64,000 nt of DNA, from positions 7,376,336-7,440,335 of the forward strand of contig NC_039486.1 of NCBI RefSeq assembly GCF_003590095.1, in the 5' to 3' direction. Positions 37,001 to 49,238 of this stretch are shown in pieces. The position numbers were made by a program, and so were the translations under genes. Position 1 is the stretch's first letter; each line of letters begins with the position of its first letter. Below the pieces are notes generated by a model, which had not been told where the DNA came from, ran no database searches, and was given only the letters and a program-made list of their open reading frames with translations. This DNA comes from Trichoplusia ni. Taxonomy: Eukaryota; Arthropoda; Insecta; Lepidoptera; Noctuidae.

Positions 37001-40000
37001 TGCGAAATAAAAGGGCGTAAGATTATCTCTTTGACTGGTTATGCCCTTTTGTTTATAAGGGGAAAACAAATGTTTATTAGATTGACAGATTGCTCACTAA
37101 TTGCTTAGAATACTTGCTTCATAAAAATGGGTTTTTATACTCTTCATACCAAGAACGTAACTTTTTATTATTAGAATTTTGATCGTCTTGCGTTACACCA
37201 AACATGGGATTTGTTTTCACTTTTTTGTCTGTTCCGCAAATTAGTTATATAAAATCTTTTGTGTAATGCCACAACAAGGTAATCCCTAATGCTAGATATA
37301 TTATGTCGTCAAAAAAGGTCTCAGAAAAAGTCGACATATTGTCACAATGTAATAATATGCACGTAACACAAAGTGAGACTTGCCAACGTCCATACCACGA
37401 TGAATGCACCGATTTTACTACAAACTGATGCTTCGTAAATGCACGGATTTGGCTACTAGTAGTAGAATTATGTCATAGTTTCTATGGATACTAGGGAGAA
37501 CATCCTACCTTTGAAAGCCAAAATCCATAGATAGATGGCTTAGTATGGCCCAGTCTATAAAACATGTTTATTAATATTTTAGAACAGAAGCTATAATTGT
37601 TCTGTGACACATAAAAGTATAAGAACTAATTGCTTTTAGTGATACCATCGTCAATTAAGCTCAACCCGAATAACCGTGAGTGACATGTACCCACGAATAT
37701 TATAAGCTGTGCTGAATTTAGAATAACGTCTTTTTTCATTAAGTTAGCTTATACTTCGGAAAGATAGAGGTCTTAGGAAATAGTCGCTTGATATTTTGTG
37801 AAATTAAGAAACGTTTAAACTATTTTTAATAGTTCTGCGCCAGGATTCGCGTTGTTTGATGATATTTATTTCTTTATTTAGCCCGCGGCATGCGGCAGGT
37901 CGCTCAACTTTTATTATTATGGCTTATGGCTTTTATACTTACGGCAACCATCGAATCATTACTATGGAAATGTGTGGATAGGTATGACGTACAACTTATT
38001 AATGACGTCAGATACCCCATACCGCTGCTAAGAAGTATTAAGTTAACGTGCCCTAGGGGTGCCCCAAAATAAACTTTGTTTTGAGAAATATAACGAGTGT
38101 CTATTACGAAATATTTTTGTTTTCTTACAAAGTTACAATCATTAGTTATTTTCACATTGCATGCTTGAACATACACTTTTAATATTCTGTGAAATTCTAA
38201 TTGAAAAGCTCCGGTGAGACATTAAGCTTTAAGTGATTAAAATAATTTTGTTATGTTTTGTTAGAATGTTATTATTATAGTCTGTGTAGGAGTAATAAGT
38301 GTAATAACATACAAATTAAGTTGGCAGGCAAATGTGAGTGTTGATTTATGACTAGTGTGGACGACATGCGAGACCGACGGACTGACGGTCGAAATACTGA
38401 TTACGCTGGTTTATTGTAAAGCTTTAGTTGCTGATAGGTTTACAAAGTAATAACTCAACTAATTTATTTTTTAAATTAAAATATCCAGCGTCGTTCGTGA
38501 TCTATGATTGGCGGTTTCTATAAACTGATTGCAGATACCCAAATAGTGGGGTTCGAACTTATAGCAAGTCAATATTTAACCTTTCGGGGTTTTAGGTGGC
38601 GTGCGGACGGTCGTTAGCATGTATAATCGCCCTTGTATGTTTTAAATACTCCCTCCTTGCTCATTATTTAGGTCGTTTATTATTGCTAACTACGTCCGCT
38701 TGAGTACACGTAATGATGTTCACACTTATGGTGAGGTGATATTTTTTAAATTTGTCTATTGTTTGCTGACCTATCGCAAGACAAAACTGCTTGCGTTACT
38801 GTTATGGAGAAACAAATTAACATCGCATTAAATTTTCATGCAACCGCTCCTTGGTTCTGAATACAAAATTATTGGAACGTCAGTGCATGGTATTAAATTG
38901 GAACAATCAACATGTTCTGTATTTATCTGAGTAGGGACTACAAGGGAGTGTGCGGGACAAGCTCTCATAAGAGTGACCGCACGCACGGCTTGCAGTATTT
39001 GCACGAACCATTACGAACCACTTTTGACCCCTCCGGAGCTCAGCACTTATTACACTCAGGTAACATACTTACTCCCGCTTACATTATAAGTGCATATGTT
39101 TCGATATTCGTTACTCTATTACGATATTACCGTTTAATTGTTTTCATAGTTTTCTAATGTAAAGGTACTTATATTTCCCTGTTATGTAGCTCTAGAGTCG
39201 ATCATTTTTAGGTTTTGCTTGCATAAAACTTTCAATGATCTTTTTCGGAAATGCGTACCTAATCTATTTTTCGAAATTTGATAAAACATTCGTTTAGGAA
39301 ACATAATATAAGCATCACAAATGTGTCAGAGGAAATAATGACATTAAATTAAAATACCAAATTATTCATTCCTTATATAGTTGTTTTATCGGCGCTTTCT
39401 TTTGACTTCCTGACAAGCTTTCTAAATGTCTTAAGCGTAATCACTAAAGTGCATGTAACAATGTGAACCAAACTATAATTATCCGACAGCATAACTCTCC
39501 CAATCTCTTCGCAGTAAAGTGTGAACTTTATTCCGGCAACAATTTAATTAAAAGCCCAATGGTCTGTTCATGAACACAGTAAGTAATAAATGTTGCACAG
39601 CTGAGAGACTTTCTTTATTCAGATCATTATCAGTTGTTTCCGAAGCAATCTATAAAAACATTATACGTGCATCCTGCCCACGAGAGCGCCGTTAATGAAA
39701 GTTTTACGTCATAATGAAATTGTAAATACTCACAAAACTCCTCTGTATATTCTTGTTTCACAGCACACAAATAAACGTCTACATTATTTAAAGCTCTATT
39801 ATGACGTTGTATTAAAAATAAATGCGGTATATTTTGTTGCGTGAATTTATTTGCATGTTTGCTACTGAGCACAATTATTTACAACAAAGAGTAATAAAGA
39901 ACAGTGAGATTACTAGACTGTATTGCTTAACTGCTGGAAAAGTGCCTCTGTTTTAGTTGAGGTATTTATAAATTCATGTTTCTAGTTGTTACTGCGTAAA

Positions 40001-40346
40001 TAGCTTTTTTCTTGTTAATCAAACATATAACTTTTTGTTAGTCTAATTAGGTATATTTAAATGGACTCGATCTAGAATATTTTAATAAAAGCTTTTTTAA
40101 GATTCGTTTTGACGGCCAACAATATGAGCGTATAAAGACGACACACGAATAATCATAAATACTTTTTCTGTTCACATAAAATGAGGACCAAATCAGCCTA
40201 TAGATGTCACACTTCTGGAAACAAGCCTGCTCCAATGTAGAGAAGGTTTGAGCATTGATCATCATGTTAAATTACTGCCGGCTCGGCGATTTTAGGTGTG
40301 TACACAATTTTTGTTTCTGTTTGTTATATAATGGTGGCCTAGAATT
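31093..40346. other. Intergenic DNA, no gene supported
   Basis: More than 9 kb without a convincing coding region. Short frames around 32546, 33046, 33377, 35189, 35469 and 37890 have no recognisable domain and the amino-acid make-up expected from AT-rich random sequence. More complex patches lie at about 33680-33850 and 36690-36800. A perfect CRE palindrome TGACGTCA lies at 38003-38010. Confidence 0.5.
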
Positions 40347-40622
40347 TATATACTAATATATAAAGCTGAAGAGTTTGTTTGTTTGAACGCGGTAATCTCA
40401 GGAACTACTGGTTTAAATTAAAAAAATATTTTTGTGTTGAATAGACCATTCATCGAGGAAGGTTTTAGGTTAAATAGCATCATGCTGCGAGTAATAGGAG
40501 CGAAGATACAATGGAAAATGTGGGAAAAAACAGGGAAAATTATTCATCTTCGAGGGCTTCTGTTCAAAAATTCCTAACTTATATCTTCTAACTACGCGGA
40601 CGAAGTCGCGGGCAACTGCTAG
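40347..40622 (+). mobile_element. Non-autonomous Helitron, longer copy of the 5154 family
   Basis: The 276-bp element has the same head (TATACTAATATATAAAGC), TTTG run and 'aatctcaggaactactgg' as the copy at 5154-5361. It ends CTAG followed by T. The 5' TC has become TA. Unlike the first copy it keeps the subterminal hairpin CGCG(G)AC-GAA-GTCGCG at 40595-40610, 12 bases from the end, which is the expected Helitron 3' signal. It is non-coding. Naming of the family is from memory; the paired ends and the second copy are directly visible. Confidence 0.78.
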
Positions 40623-42124
40623 TAATGAATAAAGGACATATTATATTTAAAAAATCACATTGGTAGTTTGTCTAAGTAGAGATCGAAGCTGCGCCTCGTG
40701 CATACAAATCTATACAAAGAGTCGCTACCACGACAAAATGAAAATAAAACACATAAAAAACAGTCATCGATAAAAAAGCAAATCTTTTTAGACCAACCTA
40801 CTTACATTTGAGTTTAGAAATGCGATATTTTTATAATATTCGTAAGTAAGTATTGTCTACGCAATGCCCCGGTCAAATAACCGGCGAGCGGTGTGTCAGA
40901 ATCTATCATAATATTTTCATAGAGTTTATTCGATTTGCTAGTCTTTCAGAAAATCATAAGTTATGGAAATATACATCGAACTTGGGTTACATGAAAGCGA
41001 ATTGTGCGTCCAGATAGAATCGAATGGAAACCGAATTGTATTTATTGTGCAAATATATAGTGTACTTAACCAGACTCTCATGCCAATACCAATTTTCAAT
41101 ATAATCATTGCGTAAGCCTACAGGTCAGGCCCAAATCTAAATTGGGTTTATACTTAGCTTATACTACTGCAAAATTAGATGAGGTCGTTCAAAGATAATC
41201 GGGTGTGTCAAGCAGATATACATTAAACCGCCGTAGGGGATCCATTTTCACGTTATTGACACGGAACTCTATAAAACGTGCGCGGTTAAGGCTCGAGATC
41301 TGTAAAGCCAGCCACAAAGAGAGAGCAATCCTTTCTTAATGGAACGTTAAAAACACGAGGCTACGATTGTCACGGCGAGGTTCTGCTTCGCTGTTCAGTC
41401 ACGCAGCGGTCACATTATATTATACCTTCGATATAAAAACCGATGAATGACTTCGCGTCTACTTCCCTTTTTAGACACATTCAAGTTTGGAACACCATTT
41501 TGTTTTATTCTTTTTCTACTCACTACCACTGTTTTTTTTTAATACGCACAGAATGTATTGTTTCCTTTGAGTAGCTTTGGATTTAGCAAACATGAGAAAT
41601 GAATTTTAAATTTGAAGGACTGATTTTGCTGACCTTTCAACGAAGTTAAAGGATACAGTTATCTTCATAAATAATGTAGGATGATAACGGTATTACACCA
41701 CTTACAGCTTGTACTGTATGTTACGTTTTAACAAAAAATAGACCAATTATTATCTTTGTTCTGTAATGCGATATAAGATTTTTTGTTTTTTTAAATAGGG
41801 TATAAGTTACTTGAAATGTGATATGTACAGAGAAAGGCAACGAACCGATTCGGTCTGTTGCATTCAAGTAAGTACACCTAGTGAAAGATTACATAGCGTG
41901 ACAAGTGACTGACTGCATCTGGTGCCAACTGAGTTCATTACCGAGTCGCCGGCGTCGGTGTGACCACTTCATTCAAATATCGTTTGAAAATGTGGCCAAT
42001 CTGCCCTTCATTTCGCCGCGGAACGAACTTCGTTTTAGACAAGTGTACGTTGCACATGGAAACTTTTTTTTTTTATTGTGACAATGATATATTTTTGTGT
42101 TTCGGAATAGAAAAAAAATAGTAG

Positions 42125-42159
42125 CAAAATTCCAGTTTAAGGGAATAACTGGAATTTTG
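42125..42159. repeat. Hairpin, 13-bp perfect stem
   Basis: CAAAATTCCAGTT and its exact reverse complement AACTGGAATTTTG flank a 9-base spacer. It is flanked by A/T homopolymer runs. It could be a very small MITE remnant or a cruciform-forming site. Confidence 0.65.
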
Positions 42160-43117
42160 TTTTATGTGTAAAAAAATATTTATATCTATTTGTAGTGATA
42201 TTATTTAGACGATGCTTACATGCCGTGCACCGTTTCGAAGTAATGTTCATTCAACAACAGCCGCCATTGTTATTTTAAAAAAAAACTTACTGATGATATT
42301 ATTGGCGTTTCTACGCACGTATGTCTGTATCTTGTTACAACTAGGAAACCCTGCTCCAAATATATTGATTTTATAACAAAAACGAGGGGATGGTTGCAAG
42401 CGGGGTGAATGCCCCTGTCACTGCAGATTCGCCCCGCCATATTGGTTGGGGTTCCCGCGTCACTAATGGAGTAGCGACGGCTAAAATATGAGCCTGATTT
42501 CCTCTCCATACGTTGAAAATCACGAGAGTCGAACATATCACTTTGTAAATTAATTCTATTAAGAATTGACAGGTGGAGCTCAACGATTTATTTAAAACGT
42601 TCTGAATGGTATCTATTTACTTTTAAGCGGGCGAAGTTATTGGTACAATAAAAACTGACTGAAAAAAAATTGGCTGACTATTGAATTTCAGGGTACTTCT
42701 AGTTAAGGGTACCTGTTCTGGTGGTAGTTCCAATCAATGTTTATATGTATGATTGTAAACCAGTATATCATGATATGTCTTGAGAGGCACACTGAACACC
42801 CCAATAGTGCGCTGCGAGTTCACTATAAATATGTCAAAGTACCGCCCACATCGGCATCGGTAGTTGAATGGCGCTTTGTAAAATTGCTCGCTGCTTTTAT
42901 GAGAGTTTTCATATTGAAATATCTTTAAAGTTGATTTAATTTTCGCTTCGCATAAATTTTATTGTTCCTTTACTTTTATTTGAAATCGTAATACAAATCA
43001 TTTTAATTAGTAAAAACAATGTGAAACAACAAAGATAGGATTAGACTTTTGATAGTTTAAGTGTTCGCTTTCAACCACTACTTGTACAATGAAGAAAGTC
43101 ATAGCGCAACTTTAACT

Positions 43118-43153
43118 CCTAAAGGTCAACTACTCCATTAGTTGACCTTTAGG
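43118..43153. repeat. Hairpin, 15-bp perfect stem, 6-base loop
   Basis: CCTAAAGGTCAACTA is followed by the loop CTCCAT and the exact reverse complement TAGTTGACCTTTAGG. Each arm contains AAAGGTCA, a nuclear-receptor half-site with the A/T-rich 5' extension preferred by monomeric receptors, giving a 14-base-spaced inverted pair. A perfect stem of this length is unexpected in neutral AT-rich DNA, so it is recent, selected, or part of a small transposon. Confidence 0.75.
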
Positions 43154-44506
43154 GGGTTACATTTTTAGATGAAAGAGACCCTAGAAGAGATGATCAAATT
43201 ATCATTTATAGACTTAAAATTAGAATCGAATCGGCTTGAATTTACCTTAGCGATTCACAGAGTTGATATTCATATTAACCAATTTTATAACGGCTATTTC
43301 ATCGCAAATTCAGTTAGTGAAAATAATTTCAATTCGTAAATTCTGATTAGATAGTTTAGGTTAGCAATTCTCATATCTAATTATGCAAATATAATTTACA
43401 TAAAACAGTATTTGACCGTCAAATCTCAAGCTTTATTTGCACAAAGCCGTTGTAAGTTGCTTATTTTCATCAGTTGCCTATCACAAACTTCATTTAAATA
43501 ATACTAATAGGATCGAACAAACTTTACTTTATAAATAAAGAGATTATTTTTTAATTGAAGGTGAATTAGCATTTTAATTCTTTGCGGTGATTCCAGTATT
43601 TGAGTACAAATAAAAGGCGCACTTCGTGGCCTTAATATATTTTGCTATCTAATTTCGAACGTTGTAATGATCTTCAACGTTGGATAATATGGACCACAAT
43701 ATTCGATAATATAAAATTAACTAATTATCAAGCTGTTCGTGTAAGGCATACCTACGAGCGAGTAAATTAGTGAAATAATTATTTGTTAATTAACGAATAA
43801 TCTTATACTGTAAGGTTTACACTAAATTTTGAGCCTGGCATTGTGTTTACGTATAAAGTCATTACGTATAGGTATCTAATATATATTTTTTTAATAATTA
43901 TACACGTCTTTGTAATAATTAAACATATGATGCAAACTATTTCTTTTTTAATTTTGAGTTCTCACATTTAACTTCATCTTAAATTTAATCCCTTAGACTT
44001 TTGAGTTTATTTAAATAATAATCAAACATGTTGGGTATCGATATTATTCTGTAAGCTCTAAAAAAGCTCGAACCATTTTCCATAATTATTATTACTGGTC
44101 TGCCTTCATTGGGTTTCACATTCGTACACATAACTGAAACAAAATATCACAAAACAAAACCAAAAAGTTGGACATGTCGATTAAACTTTCAACGAACCCC
44201 TAACATGGATACGTGTAGCGAAAACCAATTAGTAACTCCGTTTATTCTCTTAAATGTCAGAACATACATACGTAGGCAGAGAAACACTTACGTACTGAAC
44301 GTAGATGCTACCAGCTGATCTAGATTCGCAGAAATAGAGTTGTCACTGATTATCGATAAACAGTGCGTAATATTGTTTGTAGGCGTTTACAAATAATCCA
44401 AGCATCGATACTATTTGGAGTGAAACGATACTCGATTCGAAAGGTGGGCGATCAAACGTAGAAATAATAATTCTTGTGTGAAACTTTTCTATGGAATTAT
44501 TAATAA

Positions 44507-44815
44507 CTAGCTGCACCCGCGGCATTATTCGGGTATATTAAAATTTGTTTATTGTTCTAAAATAAAAGTTTTTTTTGTAAAATAAAAGTAGCCTCAGTTT
44601 CTCCTTACTACATCAGCTTTATGCCAATAAAAGTCCAATCCAAATCGGTCCAGTTATTTCAGAGATTAGCCAGAACAAACATAAAAGCAGACAGACAACA
44701 ATCGAAAGAAACGTTATTATGGTGTATGTACTCGTACCGTATGTAGTCATATGCACGTAGCAAAAAAAAAGGTGACTTCAATAATGCAAACACTCCAATT
44801 TTATGTATATATAGA
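44507..44815 (-). mobile_element. Non-autonomous Helitron, third family
   Basis: Read on the minus strand, the 309-bp element starts TCTATATATACATAAAATTG after an A and ends GCAGCTAG before a T. A hairpin ACCCG/CGGGT (44515-44534) lies 8 bases inside the 3' end. The body includes the 'aatcggtccagttatttc' type of sequence common in moth short Helitrons. Both termini, the A/T target and the subterminal hairpin are intact, so this is the best preserved of the five copies in the window. It has no coding capacity. Confidence 0.82.
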
Positions 44816-45334
44816 TTGAGATATTTTTAGAAGATTATAAATACTGCTACATATGGATTGATACCAAGTGTGGACACGATTAGATTGAAGGACAGTAGGA
44901 GGTATCACGAGGATAATCATAGAAAATACGTATCGATATTACCTATGTTTATTGTAAACACAACTTTTATAAGTCAACTCCACACGAGTCTGAAAAGTAA
45001 TCTACCAGGTATCCGAATGTTCCCAAATGTATCGGTTGTGAATGTGTTATTCATGTCAGTAAACGGAATCCGCAATATACCAGAAATCCCAAGGGAAACG
45101 CAATATAAAGTTTGACGTCGTTACGACTGATGTAATGGCAGATTAAAATAGCAAAAATGATGTCATCGACAAAACGCAATCGAAAAAGGATGTTTAGTCA
45201 TTAATTGAGATTGTATTCAAAGTTGGTCTTACTGTCAGCAGAATAGTAATAGGACGATACTAGGTTTAGCAAAAGTTGAAATTTTATGGTGTGCTTATAT
45301 TGTGCGGTGCATCTTTGGTAAGATTAAAGATTAG
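44816..45334. other. Short intergenic spacer
   Basis: AT-rich DNA between a Helitron and a SINE. An 85-codon frame at 44858 shows no family resemblance, and nothing else is recognisable. Confidence 0.45.
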
Positions 45335-45500
45335 ACTGTACGGATAGCAGAGTGGTATTCACCACGCCAAACCAGTCTCGACGTGTCGCGGGTTCTGTCT
45401 CCGCGAAGGAGCTGAGTCTGCGTGTCTTTGAGTCTGTGACTTGTGTGATATTTGTGCAACCCTCGCGATACTAGGATTAAATTCCTTGTTGCCATAGTCG
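45335..45500 (+). mobile_element. tRNA-derived SINE
   Basis: The head carries an RNA polymerase III promoter like that of a tRNA gene: A-box TAGCAGAGTGG (45345-45354) and a degenerate B-box GGTTCTGTCTC (45391-45401). Between them is 'ggtattcaccacgccaaacc', a sequence I recall from moth SINEs. The tRNA-unrelated body follows, with 'gtgcaaccctcgcgatac' and 'ggattaaattccttgttgcc' at the end. The B-box has lost the invariant TTCGA, so the copy is probably silent. It cannot fold into a proper tRNA cloverleaf and is not a functional tRNA gene. Confidence 0.7.
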
Positions 45501-48500
45501 TTTTTACAGAATATTAATTTTTTGTAACATTCTAGTGGCTAAAACCAAAATACTGTTCTTTCGATCTCTTCATTTTATTCTTCTTCACAAACTTCTTTTA
45601 CAGCTACTTCTGTTAGCAGAAACGTGTTGGCAGTAACAATTTAAAGGATTGGAATTGGACGTAGGTAAAGTCTTAAAGTTAATAGAGGCTGCGTGATTTG
45701 TAAGTGGGGTGGCGGGCCGGTCGTATCCACGCACAATCGGCAGCCGGCAACACTCGCCGTGCACACTTCCTTATGCCCGCTCCGGCAAGTGCGATAACTT
45801 TGATAGCCGACGGCTGGGAATTGGACACCGACTGATTGTGTTTACTACCGACAGAACATTACGTAAACGGTATTCGTCCGTCTTTCCTGTATGTCTGTAG
45901 CGAGGCGCCAGACTGATATCGATCGAATGTCGTACTTAAAAAACATGGAGGTGAGAAAGTAACTCACAATGAATTATAACATCCTGATATTATATGCCAC
46001 TTGATCAGTATATCGTTTGGGTATCTCTATTATTATTAGGTGGATGTTCTGTACCTGCAGCGAAATGTTTTTAATAACACACGAAAATAATCTAGGTACT
46101 CGAGTAGGTATTTAATTTAGTACCTATTGAGGTCTTTACATTAAAATGTAAGACAACATCAAAGTTTTCTTTTTCATCAATAAACATTATTTTATGATCA
46201 AAACTAAAGCCATCATCAAAGGTTCTAAGAATGTTTAGAAAATCATTCTAAGATTAAATTCAGAGCCCTCCAACCACAAATCAGTAACGAGACCTTATTT
46301 ATTAGGGTAGAAATAAAATATAGCATCAACTTTTCATGTAACATGCTCAAATGGGCGGTTTGGTTACAAAAGTTTGGTCGAGGAAAACGTCTCGGTTCCA
46401 CCTAATAAAAGGATAAATGTATTTTGTTACAAAAATGGACAAGATTAAAGTGTGATATAAAGAAAACTTGGAAAGTGCCAGCGGCTACGAATTCCGACAT
46501 ACGACTTTATCGATTTGTCTGTTGTGTGTTATGACGTATCCACCGTGTTGTTGTGTTGTTCCGTCTTATTGATGTAGTGATTGATGGCGCGCCCACCGAC
46601 CACGTTCTAAGGTTTAATCCCCTGCTTATTTTAATAACTCCACTTGAGTACCTGCATTTCTTTGTTTGAATAGTAATTGTAAAAAAAATGTTATATTTCC
46701 GTGAACTGAAGGAGTGTTATAAGAACTTTGTTTCTTCATAATTAGAAAGGCGATAGAACTATTATTTAAAAAAAATCCATTATTACGGAATTGCAGTAGA
46801 CATTTGTGGGTCAAAGAGTTATTTGAATAAGATAAAAATACCTGAAGCTAACCTTATAGCTAAGGCATTATTACTCCGAAGGCTCACAATAAGCAGATTC
46901 TTTGCATACTCGATGCGAACCCTCAATAATAATACAGGCGGCACAACCGCAAACTCTAACACATACGTAGTTATAAATTGAGTTCGACTGCAAAAAATGG
47001 CAAAGGAAATGATCCTACTTATCTTCCGAATGGTCTTTTAAGTATCCACATTCGTTTTACATAAAGACGAATTTAGCAGAATAAGTAGGATATGGGTACG
47101 TACAGTCGGATAAAAGTACAAGTCGAGTGCAGGCGTTCAGTGAAACGTTTCATATGTAAATGGCCCCGTAATCTGTAGGAGGCTCCCGGCGAACAGACAT
47201 CTATCGCCGAGGATCGGACTCAACTCGAAAACTTTTCGTCTCTGATATGTATTCTCCAGTAAACAGTAGACTGGAAAGTTTGACACAGTTTTATGTACCA
47301 AGGAACTGGCTCCGACACATTTGCAAGTAGGTGCTCGGGTGTGACGTAAAGGGTTCGCATGTTTTCTTTACATCTTTATTTTTCCATTTAAAATATCGCT
47401 TTGACAGCAAACTCGGCGTGTAACAGTGTAACAGAGATAATAACTTTTCACCGCGTTACATTCTCCCAGCTTTGTTAATATCTTCAGTTGTACAGTCAAG
47501 TGCTAACCAATTGGTCGGCTTTCCGACCAATTGGTTTAATGAAAATGTCTGTGTAATAATGATAGGCACGTGCTATTTTAAGTTAAAATATTTATAAAGA
47601 ATCCTTAAAGATTGGTTAAAATAAGTATCGTCTAAGCTTTTTAAAATTATGTTAATAATAAAAGCTGCTTAAATAATATAATTATCACAATGCTCTAGGC
47701 GTTGTTTTCCATTGCGAAAAGTCTACCTACGGATGTAGAAGACAAGTTTTCTCGCCTGCGTGGTGACTAATAGGTTGCACCTTACTCCTAGACAGAACTT
47801 CACGTTGAGTCATCTTGTTGGTATTTATTAGGTAAGGCGACTAAAACGTGTCATGAGTCATATGTACATAATGTACCAACAGCCTGCGAAATTTTGCGAA
47901 ATAAATATTTATTTTTTGGTCTATCAAAGGATTATTACGCGCAGGTTAATATTGACGGTGAATCGTGAAACAATTTATATTTTGTTCACATAAGATAAAT
48001 TAATGTGGAGAGTTGATTGAACCTAAAGTACTGGTTAAGCTCTTCATAACTTAAATACAACAGGACAGCAAAATGTTAAATCGTTATGGAATGGAGCAAT
48101 CCACAAAACAATAAATTATCATGAGTAATTTTCCTGTACGCACACCGACAATTTATTGGATACCAATCATTTTGTTCATTTCGTCCCCGGGGTGTCCATA
48201 AATTTAAATAATAGGTGTCTTGACTTAAAACATATCAATTCAATTCAAAGGTTTTCGAAACCTGTTCTTTGATTGTTCTTTCTTTGGTTTTATTTGGTCT
48301 CGAGACGGTAATTAAGTATTTTGGGACAAAAGATTATATTTATCTCTCTTCTTATCTAAATGAATATTAAATGAGTGACCCATTTTATATTTAATGCCCA
48401 TTACCATATCGGGTTTAGTTAAAATAAATTTGTTTATTTTTATAAAAGTATAAGTGGTATTTAGACTGAAAAGTGGAACGTTGCAAGTTGCCTTGTATAT

Positions 48501-49202
48501 GTATTTATGGTGTGTGTGCTTTCTTTCCAAGAGCAAATATGCATATTATTGAATTGAATTAAACTGGGTGTATCTATCGTGTATTTTACATACTAGTTAC
48601 CTAATTTCTATTTCAATACGAATATAACATATGAGTAAGTAAGTATACATAGTTTTTAGATAAAGATCAAGTTAAAAGGTCATATCAATAAACAAAGCTT
48701 ACCTCATATAATACCACATATCGTTTGTGTCATATTTCTATCTTCGTCAATCTTTCCTAATATGTCATCGTGCTATAAATAAATAAATTCTTTTATTTTT
48801 CCTGCTTCCCTATTGTGGGGGACATTTTGGGCTAAACTCAATTTTATTGAGTTGAAACTGGTAGCACTTTGTAATGTTTACAATTCAAACGTTAAAAACA
48901 GACTTCATAATATTTTTATATGCATAGTTTATCCCGCCATATTTTAAAAGCTATTTCAAAATTGATTTAAGCTGTTATGTTGATATCAGTATGTAATAAA
49001 TTTAACTAGGATATCGGAACTCATATTTGCAGGCCAGGGCATGATAAATAAGAATTAAATTGAATAAATTTCGAAATTATGTTATAAAAAATTTGGATTT
49101 AATAAATAACGCGAATTCTTATCCAATGACGCTTTCACTAGATTTTCGTAATTATTTTTTGATTTTAGTATGTAGATATTTTGCGGATCATTAGAGAAAA
49201 AA
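45501..49202. other. Intergenic DNA with one perfect hairpin
   Basis: No gene is supported. The notable item is a 14-bp-stem inverted repeat at 47505-47536. The 45700-45900 stretch is GC-richer, with a 63-codon frame of no recognisable family. Confidence 0.5.
47505..47536. repeat. Hairpin, 14-bp perfect stem, 4-base loop
   Basis: AACCAATTGGTCGG, the loop CTTT, and the exact reverse complement CCGACCAATTGGTT. Each arm is itself largely palindromic (ACCAATTGGT). The 32-base unit could extrude as a tight cruciform. It contains two CCAAT words on each strand, so it could also bind NF-Y-like factors. Confidence 0.75.
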
Positions 49203-49238
49203 TTGGGGAGGCCCTTACCCAGCAGTGGGCCATTCCAG
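49203..49238 (+). mobile_element. LINE/SINE 3'-tail relic
   Basis: The words GGGGAGGCCCTTACCCAGCA and GTGGGCCATTCCAGTCTAAT match the well-known 3' end of a common moth retroelement ('gaggccc..cccagcagtggg..'), followed by an AT-rich tail. Only the last few dozen bases are recognisable; the body upstream has either decayed or was never inserted. Confidence 0.55.

Larger units (their letters stand above)
40623..44506. other. Intergenic DNA with two perfect hairpins
   Basis: No gene is supported. Inverted repeats with perfect stems lie at 42125-42159 (13 bp) and 43118-43153 (15 bp). The 41220-41410 and 41920-42020 stretches are GC-richer than the rest and contain a TATAAA word (about 41271), but no transcript structure can be built from them. 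Confidence 0.5.

Noticed and set aside
45335..45415. Possible tRNA gene from A-box and B-box words
   Set aside because: No cloverleaf can be formed, the B-box is mutated, and a SINE body follows.
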